From an uncultured Oscillospiraceae bacterium (GTDB lineage: Bacteria > Bacillota_A > Clostridia > Oscillospirales > Oscillospiraceae), in the NCBI GenBank assembly GCA_900754605.1, contig CAAEDK010000071.1, forward strand, positions 1 through 64,000: a stretch of 64,000 bases of DNA, written 5' to 3'. The stretch's first letter is position 1. Every line of letters begins with the position of its first letter. Below the pieces are notes generated by a model that was not told the origin of the DNA, did not search any database, and saw only the letters and a program-made list of their open reading frames with translations. The position numbers and the translations under genes were made by a program. Of the stretch, positions 53,432 to 62,406 are shown one piece after another.

Positions 53432-55402
53432 TTACCACCCCTTCATGGTCATGCCGCCCCAGGACTGAGTCTGCGTTTGTTCTTCTTCATGGTCGTCGGG
53501 CTGGTGGCCCAGAGCGATCCGGAGTTCTTGGAGCTCCCGCATTCTCTTGCGGTCGATGTGCAGTCTCGGCTGTGCAGGCACAGCAGGTGCGTTATCACGG
53601 AAGATATTGCTCATGTGGTAGAGCAGACGGCTCACCGTCATCAGGAGCTGCGGCTGATGCCATTGATCTTGGCGTTCCAGAACGTATTGAGCATTTGGGT
53701 GTCCATACGCATCCGCCATCCGGAAGCAGTTCCAGGCCGCTTCTTCGTCTCTTGGAACGCCGTTGCCTGTGAGGTACAGCTTCCCCAGCAGGTAGCTAGC
53801 CCAGGGGTGATTCTGGTCAGCCGCGTGACGGAGATATTCCGCCGCTTTAACTGCATCCTTTTGCACGGACTTGCCTGTCAGGTATTCCTTGCCCAGACGG
53901 TAGGCGGCGTCGGCGTTTCCGTTTTGAACTGCTCGCTCCAACCACTGGATGCCATCGGAAGTGTCATGGACCACCGGATTGTCAGAGAGATATAGCTTGC
54001 CAAGGGCGTACTGGGCTGCCGGTAGGTTTCGCTTTGCCGCCAGTTCCAGCCAGTGGACGGCTCTCTCCGCATCCGGCAGCAGCAGACCGCCGTTCCGGTA
54101 CAGCAGTCCCAGGAAGTACTGCGCGTGGACATCGCCGTACTCCGCCAGCCGCTCCAGATCCTCTGCCGCCTCGTCCCGTTGAGCCAGCGGAAGCTTTTCG
54201 TTTTCGATCCTGGCACGCAGCCGCAGGCACTCGTAGGAGACTTCCCAGTTGTTCACCCACTCGCCCCGCTCTTCCATCTTCTCGTCCTCAAAGGTGACCT
54301 CTCCCAGACGGATATCCTCCGCCTCCCGGATGACCGCATTTCTAATAGCCCGGAACTCTTTCTGCTTTGACAGCGGAGGCCGCTGCTGTTTCTTCCCCGA
54401 GTAGAATGCGTTGACCTGACACTGGAGCTCCCACCATTTCTGATAGCACTCGTTAACAACGGGGATTTGCTCCAGTTGATTGACGATCTCATCTACCTGC
54501 CGCTTCATGGGCCTTGGGAGATAACCATAGGACTTCTTGCCTTTAACCTCACCCAGCTGCTGGGACAGCTTCCAGATCATCTGCTCCGCCTGACTGTGCT
54601 CGCAGATCGTCTCCTGCATCTGCCGGGACAACTCCAGCATGACTTTCCGAGTTTCACGAACCAGCTCATCTCTGGAGACGGACTTCTGTTCATAGACATG
54701 GAGCAGTTCCTGTTGGAAGATGTCGTTGGTGAGCCGGGACTTCATCTGGCGGATGCCATCCCGATCCAAGTGTGCTTGTCCCGGTTTCACCGACCAGGCC
54801 ATCATGTGGACATGTGGATGGTGACCCTCGTCGTGGAACGCTGCATACCACCGGAAGTCTTGAGGCGGAATGTGCATGGCTGCCGCGATGTCGTTGCGGT
54901 GAGCACGGAGCAGGGTCCGCCACGCCTGTGCGTTGTTGTAACCGAGACGCTCCGCGTCTTCTCGATGCAGGGAGAGGATGTGCGTCCAGACATTTCCGGT
55001 GTAGTGCTCCAGTTCGGACATGGCGGCATCCAGATCCACATGATCCGTGTCACCCAATAGACCGTGGTCCCCCAGACGTTCCGCACGGGGACGCGTTGCA
55101 ATGTACTGCATGTAGCCATCTGTCTGCTGCACCTGCTTCCAGTGTTCCACCAGTGCCAGCGTGATGAGTGACGAGGCGTTGGCTTTCGTCGGATGCACTG
55201 TGTAGTCCTCATACTCCAGCAGTTCTTTTACATCCGGGAAGTCTTTCGTCAGCTTTGTGATGAGCTGCTCCTGCTTGCGGGTTGGCGGACGGTCATCTGG
55301 GATGATCTCCACCCGCTCCCGCGTTGCGATGTATCGAAGGTAACCGTCGGCGTTCTGCTTGCCGCACTGGATATACGGACTCTTGACGATCAGTCTTGCC
55401 AT
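53432..55402 (-). CDS. MobP-type relaxase with Sel1-like repeats
   Basis: A 656-residue protein. The N-terminal half has the relaxase metal motif in HDEGHHPHVHMMAWS (around residue 190) and a tyrosine-rich N-terminus (VKSPYIQCG). Residues about 420-600 hold four or five Sel1/TPR-like repeats (AEYGDVHAQYFLGLLYRNGG, AKRNLPAAQYALGKLYLSDN and similar). It nicks oriT and starts transfer using a conjugation apparatus supplied by another element, since none is encoded here. It overlaps the MobC-like gene by 13 bases. Confidence 0.9.
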   Translation of the reverse strand: MARLIVKSPYIQCGKQNADGYLRYIATRERVEIIPDDRPPTRKQEQLITKLTKDFPDVKELLEYEDYTVHPTKANASSLITLALVEHWKQVQQTDGYMQYIATRPRAERLGDHGLLGDTDHVDLDAAMSELEHYTGNVWTHILSLHREDAERLGYNNAQAWRTLLRAHRNDIAAAMHIPPQDFRWYAAFHDEGHHPHVHMMAWSVKPGQAHLDRDGIRQMKSRLTNDIFQQELLHVYEQKSVSRDELVRETRKVMLELSRQMQETICEHSQAEQMIWKLSQQLGEVKGKKSYGYLPRPMKRQVDEIVNQLEQIPVVNECYQKWWELQCQVNAFYSGKKQQRPPLSKQKEFRAIRNAVIREAEDIRLGEVTFEDEKMEERGEWVNNWEVSYECLRLRARIENEKLPLAQRDEAAEDLERLAEYGDVHAQYFLGLLYRNGGLLLPDAERAVHWLELAAKRNLPAAQYALGKLYLSDNPVVHDTSDGIQWLERAVQNGNADAAYRLGKEYLTGKSVQKDAVKAAEYLRHAADQNHPWASYLLGKLYLTGNGVPRDEEAAWNCFRMADAYGHPNAQYVLERQDQWHQPQLLMTVSRLLYHMSNIFRDNAPAVPAQPRLHIDRKRMRELQELRIALGHQPDDHEEEQTQTQSWGGMTMKGW

Positions 55403-55818
55403 GCATCATCACCGTCCCGCTGCTCCTGCGCACGCTTTGCCATCTTTTCCAGTTGCAGATGGCCGTTGAGCTTCTTCACGCGAGCCACACTCTCCGCGTG
55501 TTTTTTCCGGAGATACTCCTTGTCCAGATGGACGCAGTCCGCGAGAACGCTCACACCCTGATCCAGTTCTACCGCTTGTTTGAAGAGCAGCGACGCCATG
55601 CGATCTTCAAACTGATCCAGCCGGCCATCCAGATAGGACTGCACTGAGGACGGCAGAAACATGCCGGCGTTATTGGCACTGAGATAGTCCAGATAGAAAT
55701 TGATGGCATTCTCGATAAATCCGGTGAGACTGCGGCTGCCATCTTCCGTATAACGCCGCTCCAGCCGCGCTTTTATCTCCGGCGTCAGGTAGAGGGCGAA
55801 TTTCTCTTTTTGGCTCAT
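55390..55818 (-). CDS. MobC-like relaxosome accessory protein
   Basis: A 142-residue protein with an N-terminal ribbon-helix-helix-like segment (KFALYLTPEIKARLERRYTEDGSRSLTGFIENAINFYLDYL) and a basic coiled-coil C-terminus. It probably binds oriT just upstream and recruits the relaxase. AGGAGG lies before the ATG. Confidence 0.82.
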   Translation of the reverse strand: MSQKEKFALYLTPEIKARLERRYTEDGSRSLTGFIENAINFYLDYLSANNAGMFLPSSVQSYLDGRLDQFEDRMASLLFKQAVELDQGVSVLADCVHLDKEYLRKKHAESVARVKKLNGHLQLEKMAKRAQEQRDGDDAWQD

Positions 55819-55871
55819 ATAGGCCTCCTTTCTTGGGGGTGACCCCGGGTTTTTTCTTGTGGGCGTAAGCG

Positions 55872-55967
55872 CTGCGGGATAACGACCGCAGAATTTCTTT
55901 TCCTCGCTGTTTTTGACCCTGTTTTCGAGGCCACAGAAACTCCCGTAACTGCCCGCACTGCGGGCAG
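55872..55967. other. Candidate oriT region
   Basis: Two perfect inverted repeats lie in the gap upstream of the MobC-like gene: CTGCGG/CCGCAG with an 8-base loop (55872-55891) and CTGCCCGC/GCGGGCAG with a 3-base loop (55949-55967). Position and structure fit a relaxase recognition site; the nick site cannot be placed. Confidence 0.45.
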
Positions 55968-56039
55968 ATGTGCCGGGTGAAAGCTAGGGAAGTGACCCCG
56001 GCTCTTTATCCTGCTTTTTCTTTCGCCCTCCGCAGAGTC

Positions 56040-56777
56040 TCAAAAACGGCCCAAATCCGTCTCGCTCCCCGGGAGGAGCTTGGGGACCCTTCCGGGGCCC
56101 GAACCGCTCCGCACAGGACCGCACAACGGCGTATACGGGGTATTTTTGGCCCGCTGTTGTACAAGCGCCTGCTTTTCCAATTGGAGCATCTGCTGCTGGT
56201 AGTAATAATCCATTGCCGCCTGGATCGGCAGGATGGTGTATTTGTTGTTGCCGTTCCACTTCATGCCATGTTTGTTAATGTAGGTTGTGTTCTCAACGGT
56301 AATGAACTGCTTGTCTACCAACTTTGCGATATGCTTTATCACTGTGGACATAGCGAGGTGTACTGCAGCAGAGATGGTGCGGTAGCTGGGATGGCATTGA
56401 TGGGTACGGCGATCCTCACAGTAGAGCAGATAGGCGTAGACAGTGATTGCCCCGTGACCGATGTTCAGGAAGAACAGTTCATTGGGCAGGGAGAAAAAAT
56501 TCTTGCTGGTGTTTTTAAATACGGGAGCCATATGTTGATCCAATAGTCCACAACGATTGAGTTTAGAGAGTTGTTCTGCGGCCATGTCTGCACTCATATG
56601 CAATTGGATGGCAATCTCATCTGCACTTGGTGCAATAAAATTTTTGCGGTGTGTATGGAGATAGCAGAGATAGGCGAGGATGGAAAAGCCCTGGGGCTTG
56701 AGGCCCCACTTCCAGATATCATTTGGAAGCGAGAAACGCCTTCGCTTCGGATTGTGCTGACAGAGAATGGGATTCAT
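56040..56777 (-). CDS. Replication-initiator-like helix-turn-helix protein
   Basis: A 245-residue protein with two winged-helix-like parts (PSADEIAIQLHMSADMAAEQLSKLNRCGLL around 50-80, and SYRTISAAVHLAMSTVIKHIAKLV around 130-155) and a disordered C-terminus. Such proteins resemble plasmid replication initiators and are common in integrative elements, where they may allow rolling or theta replication after excision. Its start overlaps the stop of the upstream excisionase-like gene (ATGA). Confidence 0.72.
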   Translation of the reverse strand: MNPILCQHNPKRRRFSLPNDIWKWGLKPQGFSILAYLCYLHTHRKNFIAPSADEIAIQLHMSADMAAEQLSKLNRCGLLDQHMAPVFKNTSKNFFSLPNELFFLNIGHGAITVYAYLLYCEDRRTHQCHPSYRTISAAVHLAMSTVIKHIAKLVDKQFITVENTTYINKHGMKWNGNNKYTILPIQAAMDYYYQQQMLQLEKQALVQQRAKNTPYTPLCGPVRSGSGPGRVPKLLPGSETDLGRF

Positions 56778-56986
56778 TTACAGCCACCTCCTGTGTGTTC
56801 CGCGACCCATTGAATGAATTGTTCCTTAGGCACTACCAGGCGGTTGCCTACCCGCAGCACCGGGAAGCCTGGTTCGTGCATGAGTTCGTACCCACTGGAC
56901 GGTGACACGCCCAGTACTTTTGCCACTGCTTTCGCATTGAGGAACAGCGGCAGTTCATCGTAACTTTTGAAACCTGATTCTTGCAT
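56774..56986 (-). CDS. Excisionase-type helix-turn-helix protein of element 2
   Basis: A 70-residue protein with LFLNAKAVAKVLGVSPSSGYELMHEPGFPVLRVGNRLVVPKEQFIQWV, the excisionase-type winged helix. The ATG at 56986 has AGGTGG upstream. It is first of the leftward operon and is coupled to the replication-like gene. Confidence 0.85.
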   Translation of the reverse strand: MQESGFKSYDELPLFLNAKAVAKVLGVSPSSGYELMHEPGFPVLRVGNRLVVPKEQFIQWVAEHTGGGCK

Positions 56987-57134
56987 GTGTACCACCTGTT
57001 TTCTGACTTACTGACTCTTGATCTGGAAACTGCTGGTGTGATATGGCTCCCAATTGTATAGGGGAGGAAAGAGACGATTTAATAACCCATTTTTGAAAAT
57101 TTTAAGAATATAGTTAACTGAGGAAAAAGAAAAA

Positions 57135-57204
57135 CCGGGCGCACGAGAATGACACGTTGACCAGCAGGAGACTGCATGGTTTCGTGTTCTTCTCATGCGC
57201 CCGG
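57135..57204. other. 70-base hairpin upstream of the excisionase-like gene
   Basis: CCGGGCGCA-CGAGAA pairs with TTCTC-TGCGCCCGG across a 40-base middle. It lies in the promoter gap between the leftward mobility operon and the rightward restriction operon. It could be a small RNA, a terminator or a replication site. Confidence 0.4.
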
Positions 57205-57403
57205 CAATTTGGTGACTCAAAGACAATGTCTTAGGACCCGTGGCTCGGTGCAACATGGTTGCGAGTATAAAATTATATTTTGGTTATAACAGAACATTTG
57301 TTCTACGTCAATATCTATTTTAGAAATTGGCAGCGTTTACATTCAATGCTGCTACAATTTCCCATATAGAATATGTCCACTTACAAATTGAGGATCCTTG
57401 ACA

Positions 57404-57465
57404 TTGACGCTTTCGATTTAGATATGTTATCATAGTATTAGCTGTTAACTAACAGCTAATACTAT
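57404..57465 (+). promoter_or_regulatory. Promoter and palindromic operator of the restriction operon
   Basis: TTGACG (57404-57409) and TATCAT (57428-57433) with an 18-base spacer. A 15-base perfect inverted repeat, ATAGTATTAGCTGTT / AACAGCTAATACTAT (57432-57446 and 57451-57465), begins within the -10. A repressor bound there would shut the promoter; the XRE protein encoded next is the obvious candidate. Confidence 0.75.
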
Positions 57466-57481
57466 GAAGGGAGGAATATCA

Positions 57482-57895
57482 ATGGCTGTATCAGCTGCCG
57501 ATAAGAAGAAACTTGGCAAGTGGATTAAGCAATCAAGAGAAAAGAAGCAACCGCATCTTTCACAGAGGCAATTGGCGCTGGCTGTTGATATCACCAATGC
57601 ATCTCTCAGCTCGATTGAGAGCGGCGTGATTTTCCCCTCTGAGGAAGTGTTTCTAAAGTTATTAGAGAAGCTTCAGCCACCTCCTGAACTGCGCGAAAAG
57701 ATGTTGATCCTTTTCGCAGACGCAAAGGGAACACCACCACCGGACATAAACGCAGAACTTAGTAGAAAGCCCAAACTGTGGGGTCTGATAAGACAACTAA
57801 TTGCAGTAGACCCCTCAGAAGAACAAGTTACACAAATCGAGCAACTTATTTATGCGGGTACCGCATCAGGAGGAAATAAAAATGACATTGAATGA
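57482..57895 (+). CDS. XRE-family controller protein
   Basis: A 137-residue protein with a helix-turn-helix (LSQRQLALAVDITNASLSSIESGVIFPSEEV, residues about 25-55) and a C-terminal part of unknown fold. AGGGAGG precedes the ATG at 57482; an earlier ATG at 57464 lies inside the operator palindrome. It overlaps the nuclease-methylase gene by 14 bases. It probably times restriction after element transfer, as control proteins of restriction systems do. Confidence 0.87.
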   Translation: MAVSAADKKKLGKWIKQSREKKQPHLSQRQLALAVDITNASLSSIESGVIFPSEEVFLKLLEKLQPPPELREKMLILFADAKGTPPPDINAELSRKPKLWGLIRQLIAVDPSEEQVTQIEQLIYAGTASGGNKNDIE

Positions 57896-59867
57896 ACTTT
57901 TTAAAAATACTACATACGACGACACCCTTTTTTCTACGGAGGATAAATCCGCAGTAGAGTCTCGTATTTTTATGAAGTCTGTCCGTGGTGCAGAGGTTCC
58001 TTATATCACTTGTGCAATCCGTGATAAGGCAATTAAACTTACTCCCGAAGAAGCTGTTCGCCAACTCTATATTCATAAACTCATGAACGAATACGGATAT
58101 GCGGCAAGTCGAATTCAGCTGGAAACCCCGATTCACTTTGGACGTGAAGTAAAGCGGGCTGATATTGCAATCATGGATAAAGATCGCCCGATAGTTCCCT
58201 ATATCATCGTGGAGCTGAAAAAGCCAAAGCTCACTGATGGAAAGGAGCAGCTGAAGTCTTACTGCAATGCTACTGGTGCACCTATCGGTGTCTGGACAAA
58301 TGGCGAACAGATCTCCTGTTACAACCGAAAGGATCCCAATTTCTTTGAGGAAATCAGCGATATTCCCAAGGCTACCCAGAAGCTTTCAGACATCATTAAC
58401 GAAAAGTTCACCTATGAAGATCTGAAACGCAAGGATAAAATCAGCACCCAGAAAAAGTCCCTCCGTTCCCTGATTAAGGAAATGGAAGATGAAGTTCTGG
58501 CGAGTGCAGGCGTGGATTCCTTTGAAGAAATCTTCAAGCTCATTTTTGCCAAGTTGTATGATGAGTTAATTTGTGCTAATGATCCTACTGCCTATTTGCA
58601 GTTTCGTAATATCGGAGGCACCGATTTTGAACTGAAAGAAAAGATACAGGGGCTCTTTGATGATGCCAAGAAGAAATGGGAAGGCATCTTTACAGATGAA
58701 AGCAAAATTCTGCTTTCCCCGTCTCATCTTGCGGTTTGTGTTGCCTCTTTGCAGGATATAAAGCTATTTAACAACAATCTTGATGTTGTAGACGACGCTT
58801 TTGAGTACCTGATGAGTAAGGCTCAGAAGGGTGAAAAAGGCCAGTATTTTACGCCTCGATATGTCATTGATATGTGTGTAAAGATGATGAATCCGACAAC
58901 CAAGGATAAGATTATCGACACCGCTTGTGGCAGCTCCGGCTTTACCGTTCATAGCATTTTTAAAGTTTGGAAAGATATTCGCAGAGAAAAAGGCCTTCCT
59001 GAAGGTGATGGATTTACTGCTGCGGAACGAATCCCTGAAGAAACCAATTTTGTTAGGGACAATGTTTTTGCGATTGATTTTGACGAAAAGACCGTCCGTG
59101 TAGCTCGTACCCTTAATTTGATTGCGGGTGACGGTCAGACCAATGTACTTCATCTGAACACACTGGACTATTCCCGTTGGGGTGAAACTACCAAGCAGGA
59201 AGATTGGATTGATACCTATAACGAAGGTTTTAAGAAACTGAAAAAGCTCCAACCCGCCGGTGTGAAGGATTATAGCCAGTTCCAGTTCGATCTCGTGATG
59301 GCTAATCCCCCGTTTGCTGGTGACATTAAAGAAAACACCATCATTTCTCATTATGAACTTGGCAAAAACAGTGCCGGCAAGTGGCAGAACAAAGTTGGGC
59401 GTGATGTGCTGTTTATTGAACGCAATCTGAACTTTCTGAAACCAGGTGGCCGTATGGCTATCGTTTTACCACAGGGGCGCTTCAACAACGCCAGCGACAA
59501 ATACATTCGTGAGTTCATTGCTGAACGCTGCCGTATTCTTGCCGTTGTTGGGCTGCATGGCAATGTATTCAAGCCTCATACCGGAACTAAAACTTCAGTT
59601 CTGTTTGTGCAGAAGTGGGATGATGTCTTGTGTCCTAAAAAGGAAGATTATCCGATCTTCTTCGCCACCATGCAGAAGCCAAGCAAGGACAATTCTGGCG
59701 ATAAAATTTATGTTAAGGATCCTGTGACGGGAGAAAATGTTCTTGATCACCACGGGCACTTGATCGTTGACCACGACTTATATAGTCATGAAGGTTTGAC
59801 TCCTGCGGGCATTGCGGAAGCATTTATTGAGTTTGCAAAAAAGGAAGGTCTGAGTTTTTTTCAATAA
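57882..59867 (+). CDS. Fused restriction nuclease and N6-adenine methylase (BcgI-like RM subunit)
   Basis: A 661-residue protein. Residues about 25-130 are an HsdR_N-type PD-(D/E)xK nuclease: RADIAIMD (D94) and IVELKKPK (E111, K113). Residues about 200-640 are an HsdM methylase: QYFTPR (321-326), SAM-binding DTACGSSGF (346-354) and the catalytic NPPF (475-478). There is no helicase motor, so it is not a classical type I system. A separate specificity gene follows, which matches the type IIB (BcgI) architecture that cuts on both sides of its site. ATG at 57882 has GGAGG upstream. Confidence 0.9.
   Translation: MTLNELFKNTTYDDTLFSTEDKSAVESRIFMKSVRGAEVPYITCAIRDKAIKLTPEEAVRQLYIHKLMNEYGYAASRIQLETPIHFGREVKRADIAIMDKDRPIVPYIIVELKKPKLTDGKEQLKSYCNATGAPIGVWTNGEQISCYNRKDPNFFEEISDIPKATQKLSDIINEKFTYEDLKRKDKISTQKKSLRSLIKEMEDEVLASAGVDSFEEIFKLIFAKLYDELICANDPTAYLQFRNIGGTDFELKEKIQGLFDDAKKKWEGIFTDESKILLSPSHLAVCVASLQDIKLFNNNLDVVDDAFEYLMSKAQKGEKGQYFTPRYVIDMCVKMMNPTTKDKIIDTACGSSGFTVHSIFKVWKDIRREKGLPEGDGFTAAERIPEETNFVRDNVFAIDFDEKTVRVARTLNLIAGDGQTNVLHLNTLDYSRWGETTKQEDWIDTYNEGFKKLKKLQPAGVKDYSQFQFDLVMANPPFAGDIKENTIISHYELGKNSAGKWQNKVGRDVLFIERNLNFLKPGGRMAIVLPQGRFNNASDKYIREFIAERCRILAVVGLHGNVFKPHTGTKTSVLFVQKWDDVLCPKKEDYPIFFATMQKPSKDNSGDKIYVKDPVTGENVLDHHGHLIVDHDLYSHEGLTPAGIAEAFIEFAKKEGLSFFQ
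59855..59867 (+). other. T7 slippery run at the end of the RM gene
   Basis: Seven T (59855-59861) lie just before the stop codon (reading TTT TTT CAA TAA). A shift to the -1 frame would bypass the stop and run on as SISPSVEPFDEAKYKALMDG directly into the specificity subunit. The upstream extension of that subunit frame is open and protein-like. Confidence 0.45.
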
Positions 59868-59911
59868 GCCCATCCGTTGAACCTTTTGACGAAGCCAAAT
59901 ATAAGGCTTTG

Positions 59912-61333
59912 ATGGATGGGCTGGAATGTAGCGAAATCACTCTCCCATATGTTAAGGATAAGCTGCTTCGTTTAGATGCCGAATACTACCAGAAAGACAA
60001 CCTCATTTTGGAAAGAGTTCTTGCATGTATGGAAGGAAAAACCGTCTCCGATCACAATGGAAAAACGGATTGCAGTGCTTTCTATCCTTCGATTACAGGA
60101 TGTTACAGTTTTGATAGAAACAACATTCCATTTCTGCGAGTAAACGAAATCGTCGACGGGCTTGTTGTTATTTCAGATAAAACAGTTTTTCTGCCTGAAG
60201 AAGTGCTAAAGACTAATAGTAAAACCATTGCACTGGCCTATCCTGGAGACATTATTATCGCAAAAGGTGGTAACACATTGGCAAAGGTGGGGCTTGTCAC
60301 GGATGAGTATAGCGTTTATGCTACCTGCCGAGATGTAATAATTCTCAGAACAGGCGAAATGACTGATTTAAACAAGTTTTATCTTTGGGCATTTTTACAC
60401 AGTTCTTTTGGTCAGAAACTGATGTGGAGATCCGCCAGCCAAACTGGGCAACCGCATCTTACGCTTAAATCAATAGGTGGAATTCATATTCCTGAATATT
60501 CCGCAAATTTACAGGAATCTGTAGAACAACTTTATAATCAGTCAGTATATATTAAGCAGCAAGCCCAAAGAAGATACAACGAAGCTATTGATGTTCTGGA
60601 AAAATATCTTAGGATATCTGAATATGAGGGTAGCTCTATTTCCAACAAGCTGTATTCTGCTTCCTTTAAAGTAACTGGTCGATTGGATGCTGAATACTAT
60701 CAACCAAAGTATGAGGCATATGCGAAAGGATTGCATACTACTGATACCGTAAGTTCACTCTGTGATATTCATGACAAGAACTATCTCCCGAAAAGAGATG
60801 AACTATACAAATACATAGAACTTGCTAATGTAGGCAACTCGGGTGACATTACCGATGTTGAACTTATCAAAGGTTCTGAACTCCCCTCTCGTGCAAGAAG
60901 ACAAGTAAATGCGGGACAGGTTTTAGTTTCTTCTGTTGAGGGTTCTTTACAAAGTTGTGCGCTGATTACAGATAAATTTGATGGTGCACTGTGTTCAACC
61001 GGATTCTATGTATTGACATCTGATAGTATCAACTCAGAAACGCTATTGGTACTTTTCAAATCAGAAGTTATACAGGCATTGTTAAGGCAACGCTGCTCAG
61101 GCACCATTTTAGCAGCCATTACGAAAGATGAATTACTATCAATGCCCCTTCCCCAAATTGATAACAGTATACAGACTGAGATTGCAGAAAAAGTTCAAAT
61201 GTCTTTTTCTCTGCGCCGTCAATCTACACAGTTACTCGAATATGCAAAGAGGGCTGTTGAAATGGCAATTGAGCAGGGTGAAAATGCTGCATTGGCATGG
61301 CTGAGTGGCAAGATTCCCAATGTGGAGGCGTGA
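59912..61333 (+). CDS. hsdS: Restriction specificity subunit (HsdS type)
   Basis: A 473-residue specificity protein with two target-recognition domains. Each opens with RLDAEYYQ (near residues 20 and 260) and ends in a helical conserved region (VYIKQQAQRRYNEAIDVLEKYL and SLRRQSTQLLEYAKRAVEMAIEQG). It dictates the DNA site for methylation and cleavage. The first usable start is ATG 59912 (or TTG 59909) with only a weak ribosome site, 44 bases after the RM stop. The open frame continues upstream to the T7 run, so the natural N-terminus is uncertain. Confidence 0.9.
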   Translation: MDGLECSEITLPYVKDKLLRLDAEYYQKDNLILERVLACMEGKTVSDHNGKTDCSAFYPSITGCYSFDRNNIPFLRVNEIVDGLVVISDKTVFLPEEVLKTNSKTIALAYPGDIIIAKGGNTLAKVGLVTDEYSVYATCRDVIILRTGEMTDLNKFYLWAFLHSSFGQKLMWRSASQTGQPHLTLKSIGGIHIPEYSANLQESVEQLYNQSVYIKQQAQRRYNEAIDVLEKYLRISEYEGSSISNKLYSASFKVTGRLDAEYYQPKYEAYAKGLHTTDTVSSLCDIHDKNYLPKRDELYKYIELANVGNSGDITDVELIKGSELPSRARRQVNAGQVLVSSVEGSLQSCALITDKFDGALCSTGFYVLTSDSINSETLLVLFKSEVIQALLRQRCSGTILAAITKDELLSMPLPQIDNSIQTEIAEKVQMSFSLRRQSTQLLEYAKRAVEMAIEQGENAALAWLSGKIPNVEA

Positions 61334-61338
61334 CTGCA

Positions 61339-62406
61339 ATGCCAGACAAGACATATAAAAACTGGAAAACAGTCACGGAGGCAGATTTTGTTTCTCTTTT
61401 TATTAAAACTTGGTTTGCATATATCTCTACCTTGAGAACTATGTTCCCAGAAGCATATAACCGACGTGGCGATAAAAAGTATCTGGATGCATACAAAAAG
61501 TTTTACAGAACGACTGGCTATAAAAAGCTAATCATTGACGAAAATATTATGGCATCAATTGAAAAAGTATATCAAGAAGGTCGTAATGCTATTCTTCAGA
61601 AATATCCAGAATACTATCTATGGGACTTTTATAATATCAATGAGAACTTCGATTTCACATACAAGCAGATCCCACCAGATAAATCTGAATGTCTTATAGT
61701 CGGATTTAAGATGAACAGAAATCGTGGAACGAAATGGAGCTTTATCATCACCGGATTTGTTCGACTCTTCGGAAAGTATTACGGGGAAGAGTATAACGAA
61801 AACCTGAATTTTCGGTTAAATATTTCCGAAATTTTGGGGCGTTCTCCTGAATACATAGCAGAGAATCCAGGTATTAGTGAGCAGGACTATTTGTCATGGC
61901 TCTTGCAAGAGATCGACTATGGAGTTGTTCATGAGCTTGTCGAAGCATTTAAAGAGATATATGGAAAAGCAGCTTACAGTAAAAGAGTAACAGCCAAAAT
62001 CCATGATCTTGAAAAACAAGCGATTTCTGCAATGTGGTCTGTTTTTTCACTCAGCACTAAGGATGAATCGTTTAAGACAAAGGAAGAGATGAGGCTTAAC
62101 AGGAATACTTACGAAATAATCCGACAACGCCCGTTGAATTATTTTTTGTATCATACGGATGTTGATTGGCAGCCTGTTAGGAAAATGACAGCGAGTGAAG
62201 AGCAATGGTACAAAGAACTATTTGATGTCTTGAAAACAAACAGCGTTTTGTGGTTCCTGGATTTTGTCTATCGCCTGCGTAACGCTCTGTTTCATGAAAT
62301 TATTGATCCGCTTGATGAGGAATGGCAAGTTATTTTCAAAAATGCGTATTTAATTCTAAAAGAAATAGTGGACTTGAATATTACAGAAATTGAAGAAAAG
62401 ATATAG
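61339..62406 (+). CDS. Uncharacterised protein with C-terminal HEPN motif
   Basis: A 355-residue protein of no family I recognise. Its C-terminus reads LDFVYRLRNALFHEIIDPL; RNALFH (R314 to H319) is the R-polar-x3-H motif of HEPN RNases, in a predicted helix as expected. The rest is helical with a mid-protein Lys/Arg-rich part. GGAGG lies ten bases before the ATG, five bases after the specificity gene, so it is the last gene of the restriction operon. By analogy with PrrC and RloC, it may be a toxic RNase held by the restriction complex. That function is inference. Confidence 0.75.
   Translation: MPDKTYKNWKTVTEADFVSLFIKTWFAYISTLRTMFPEAYNRRGDKKYLDAYKKFYRTTGYKKLIIDENIMASIEKVYQEGRNAILQKYPEYYLWDFYNINENFDFTYKQIPPDKSECLIVGFKMNRNRGTKWSFIITGFVRLFGKYYGEEYNENLNFRLNISEILGRSPEYIAENPGISEQDYLSWLLQEIDYGVVHELVEAFKEIYGKAAYSKRVTAKIHDLEKQAISAMWSVFSLSTKDESFKTKEEMRLNRNTYEIIRQRPLNYFLYHTDVDWQPVRKMTASEEQWYKELFDVLKTNSVLWFLDFVYRLRNALFHEIIDPLDEEWQVIFKNAYLILKEIVDLNITEIEEKI

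Noticed and set aside
57464..57481. An earlier ATG for the XRE controller
   Set aside because: It lies within the operator palindrome and lacks a ribosome site; the ATG at 57482 has AGGGAGG at good spacing.
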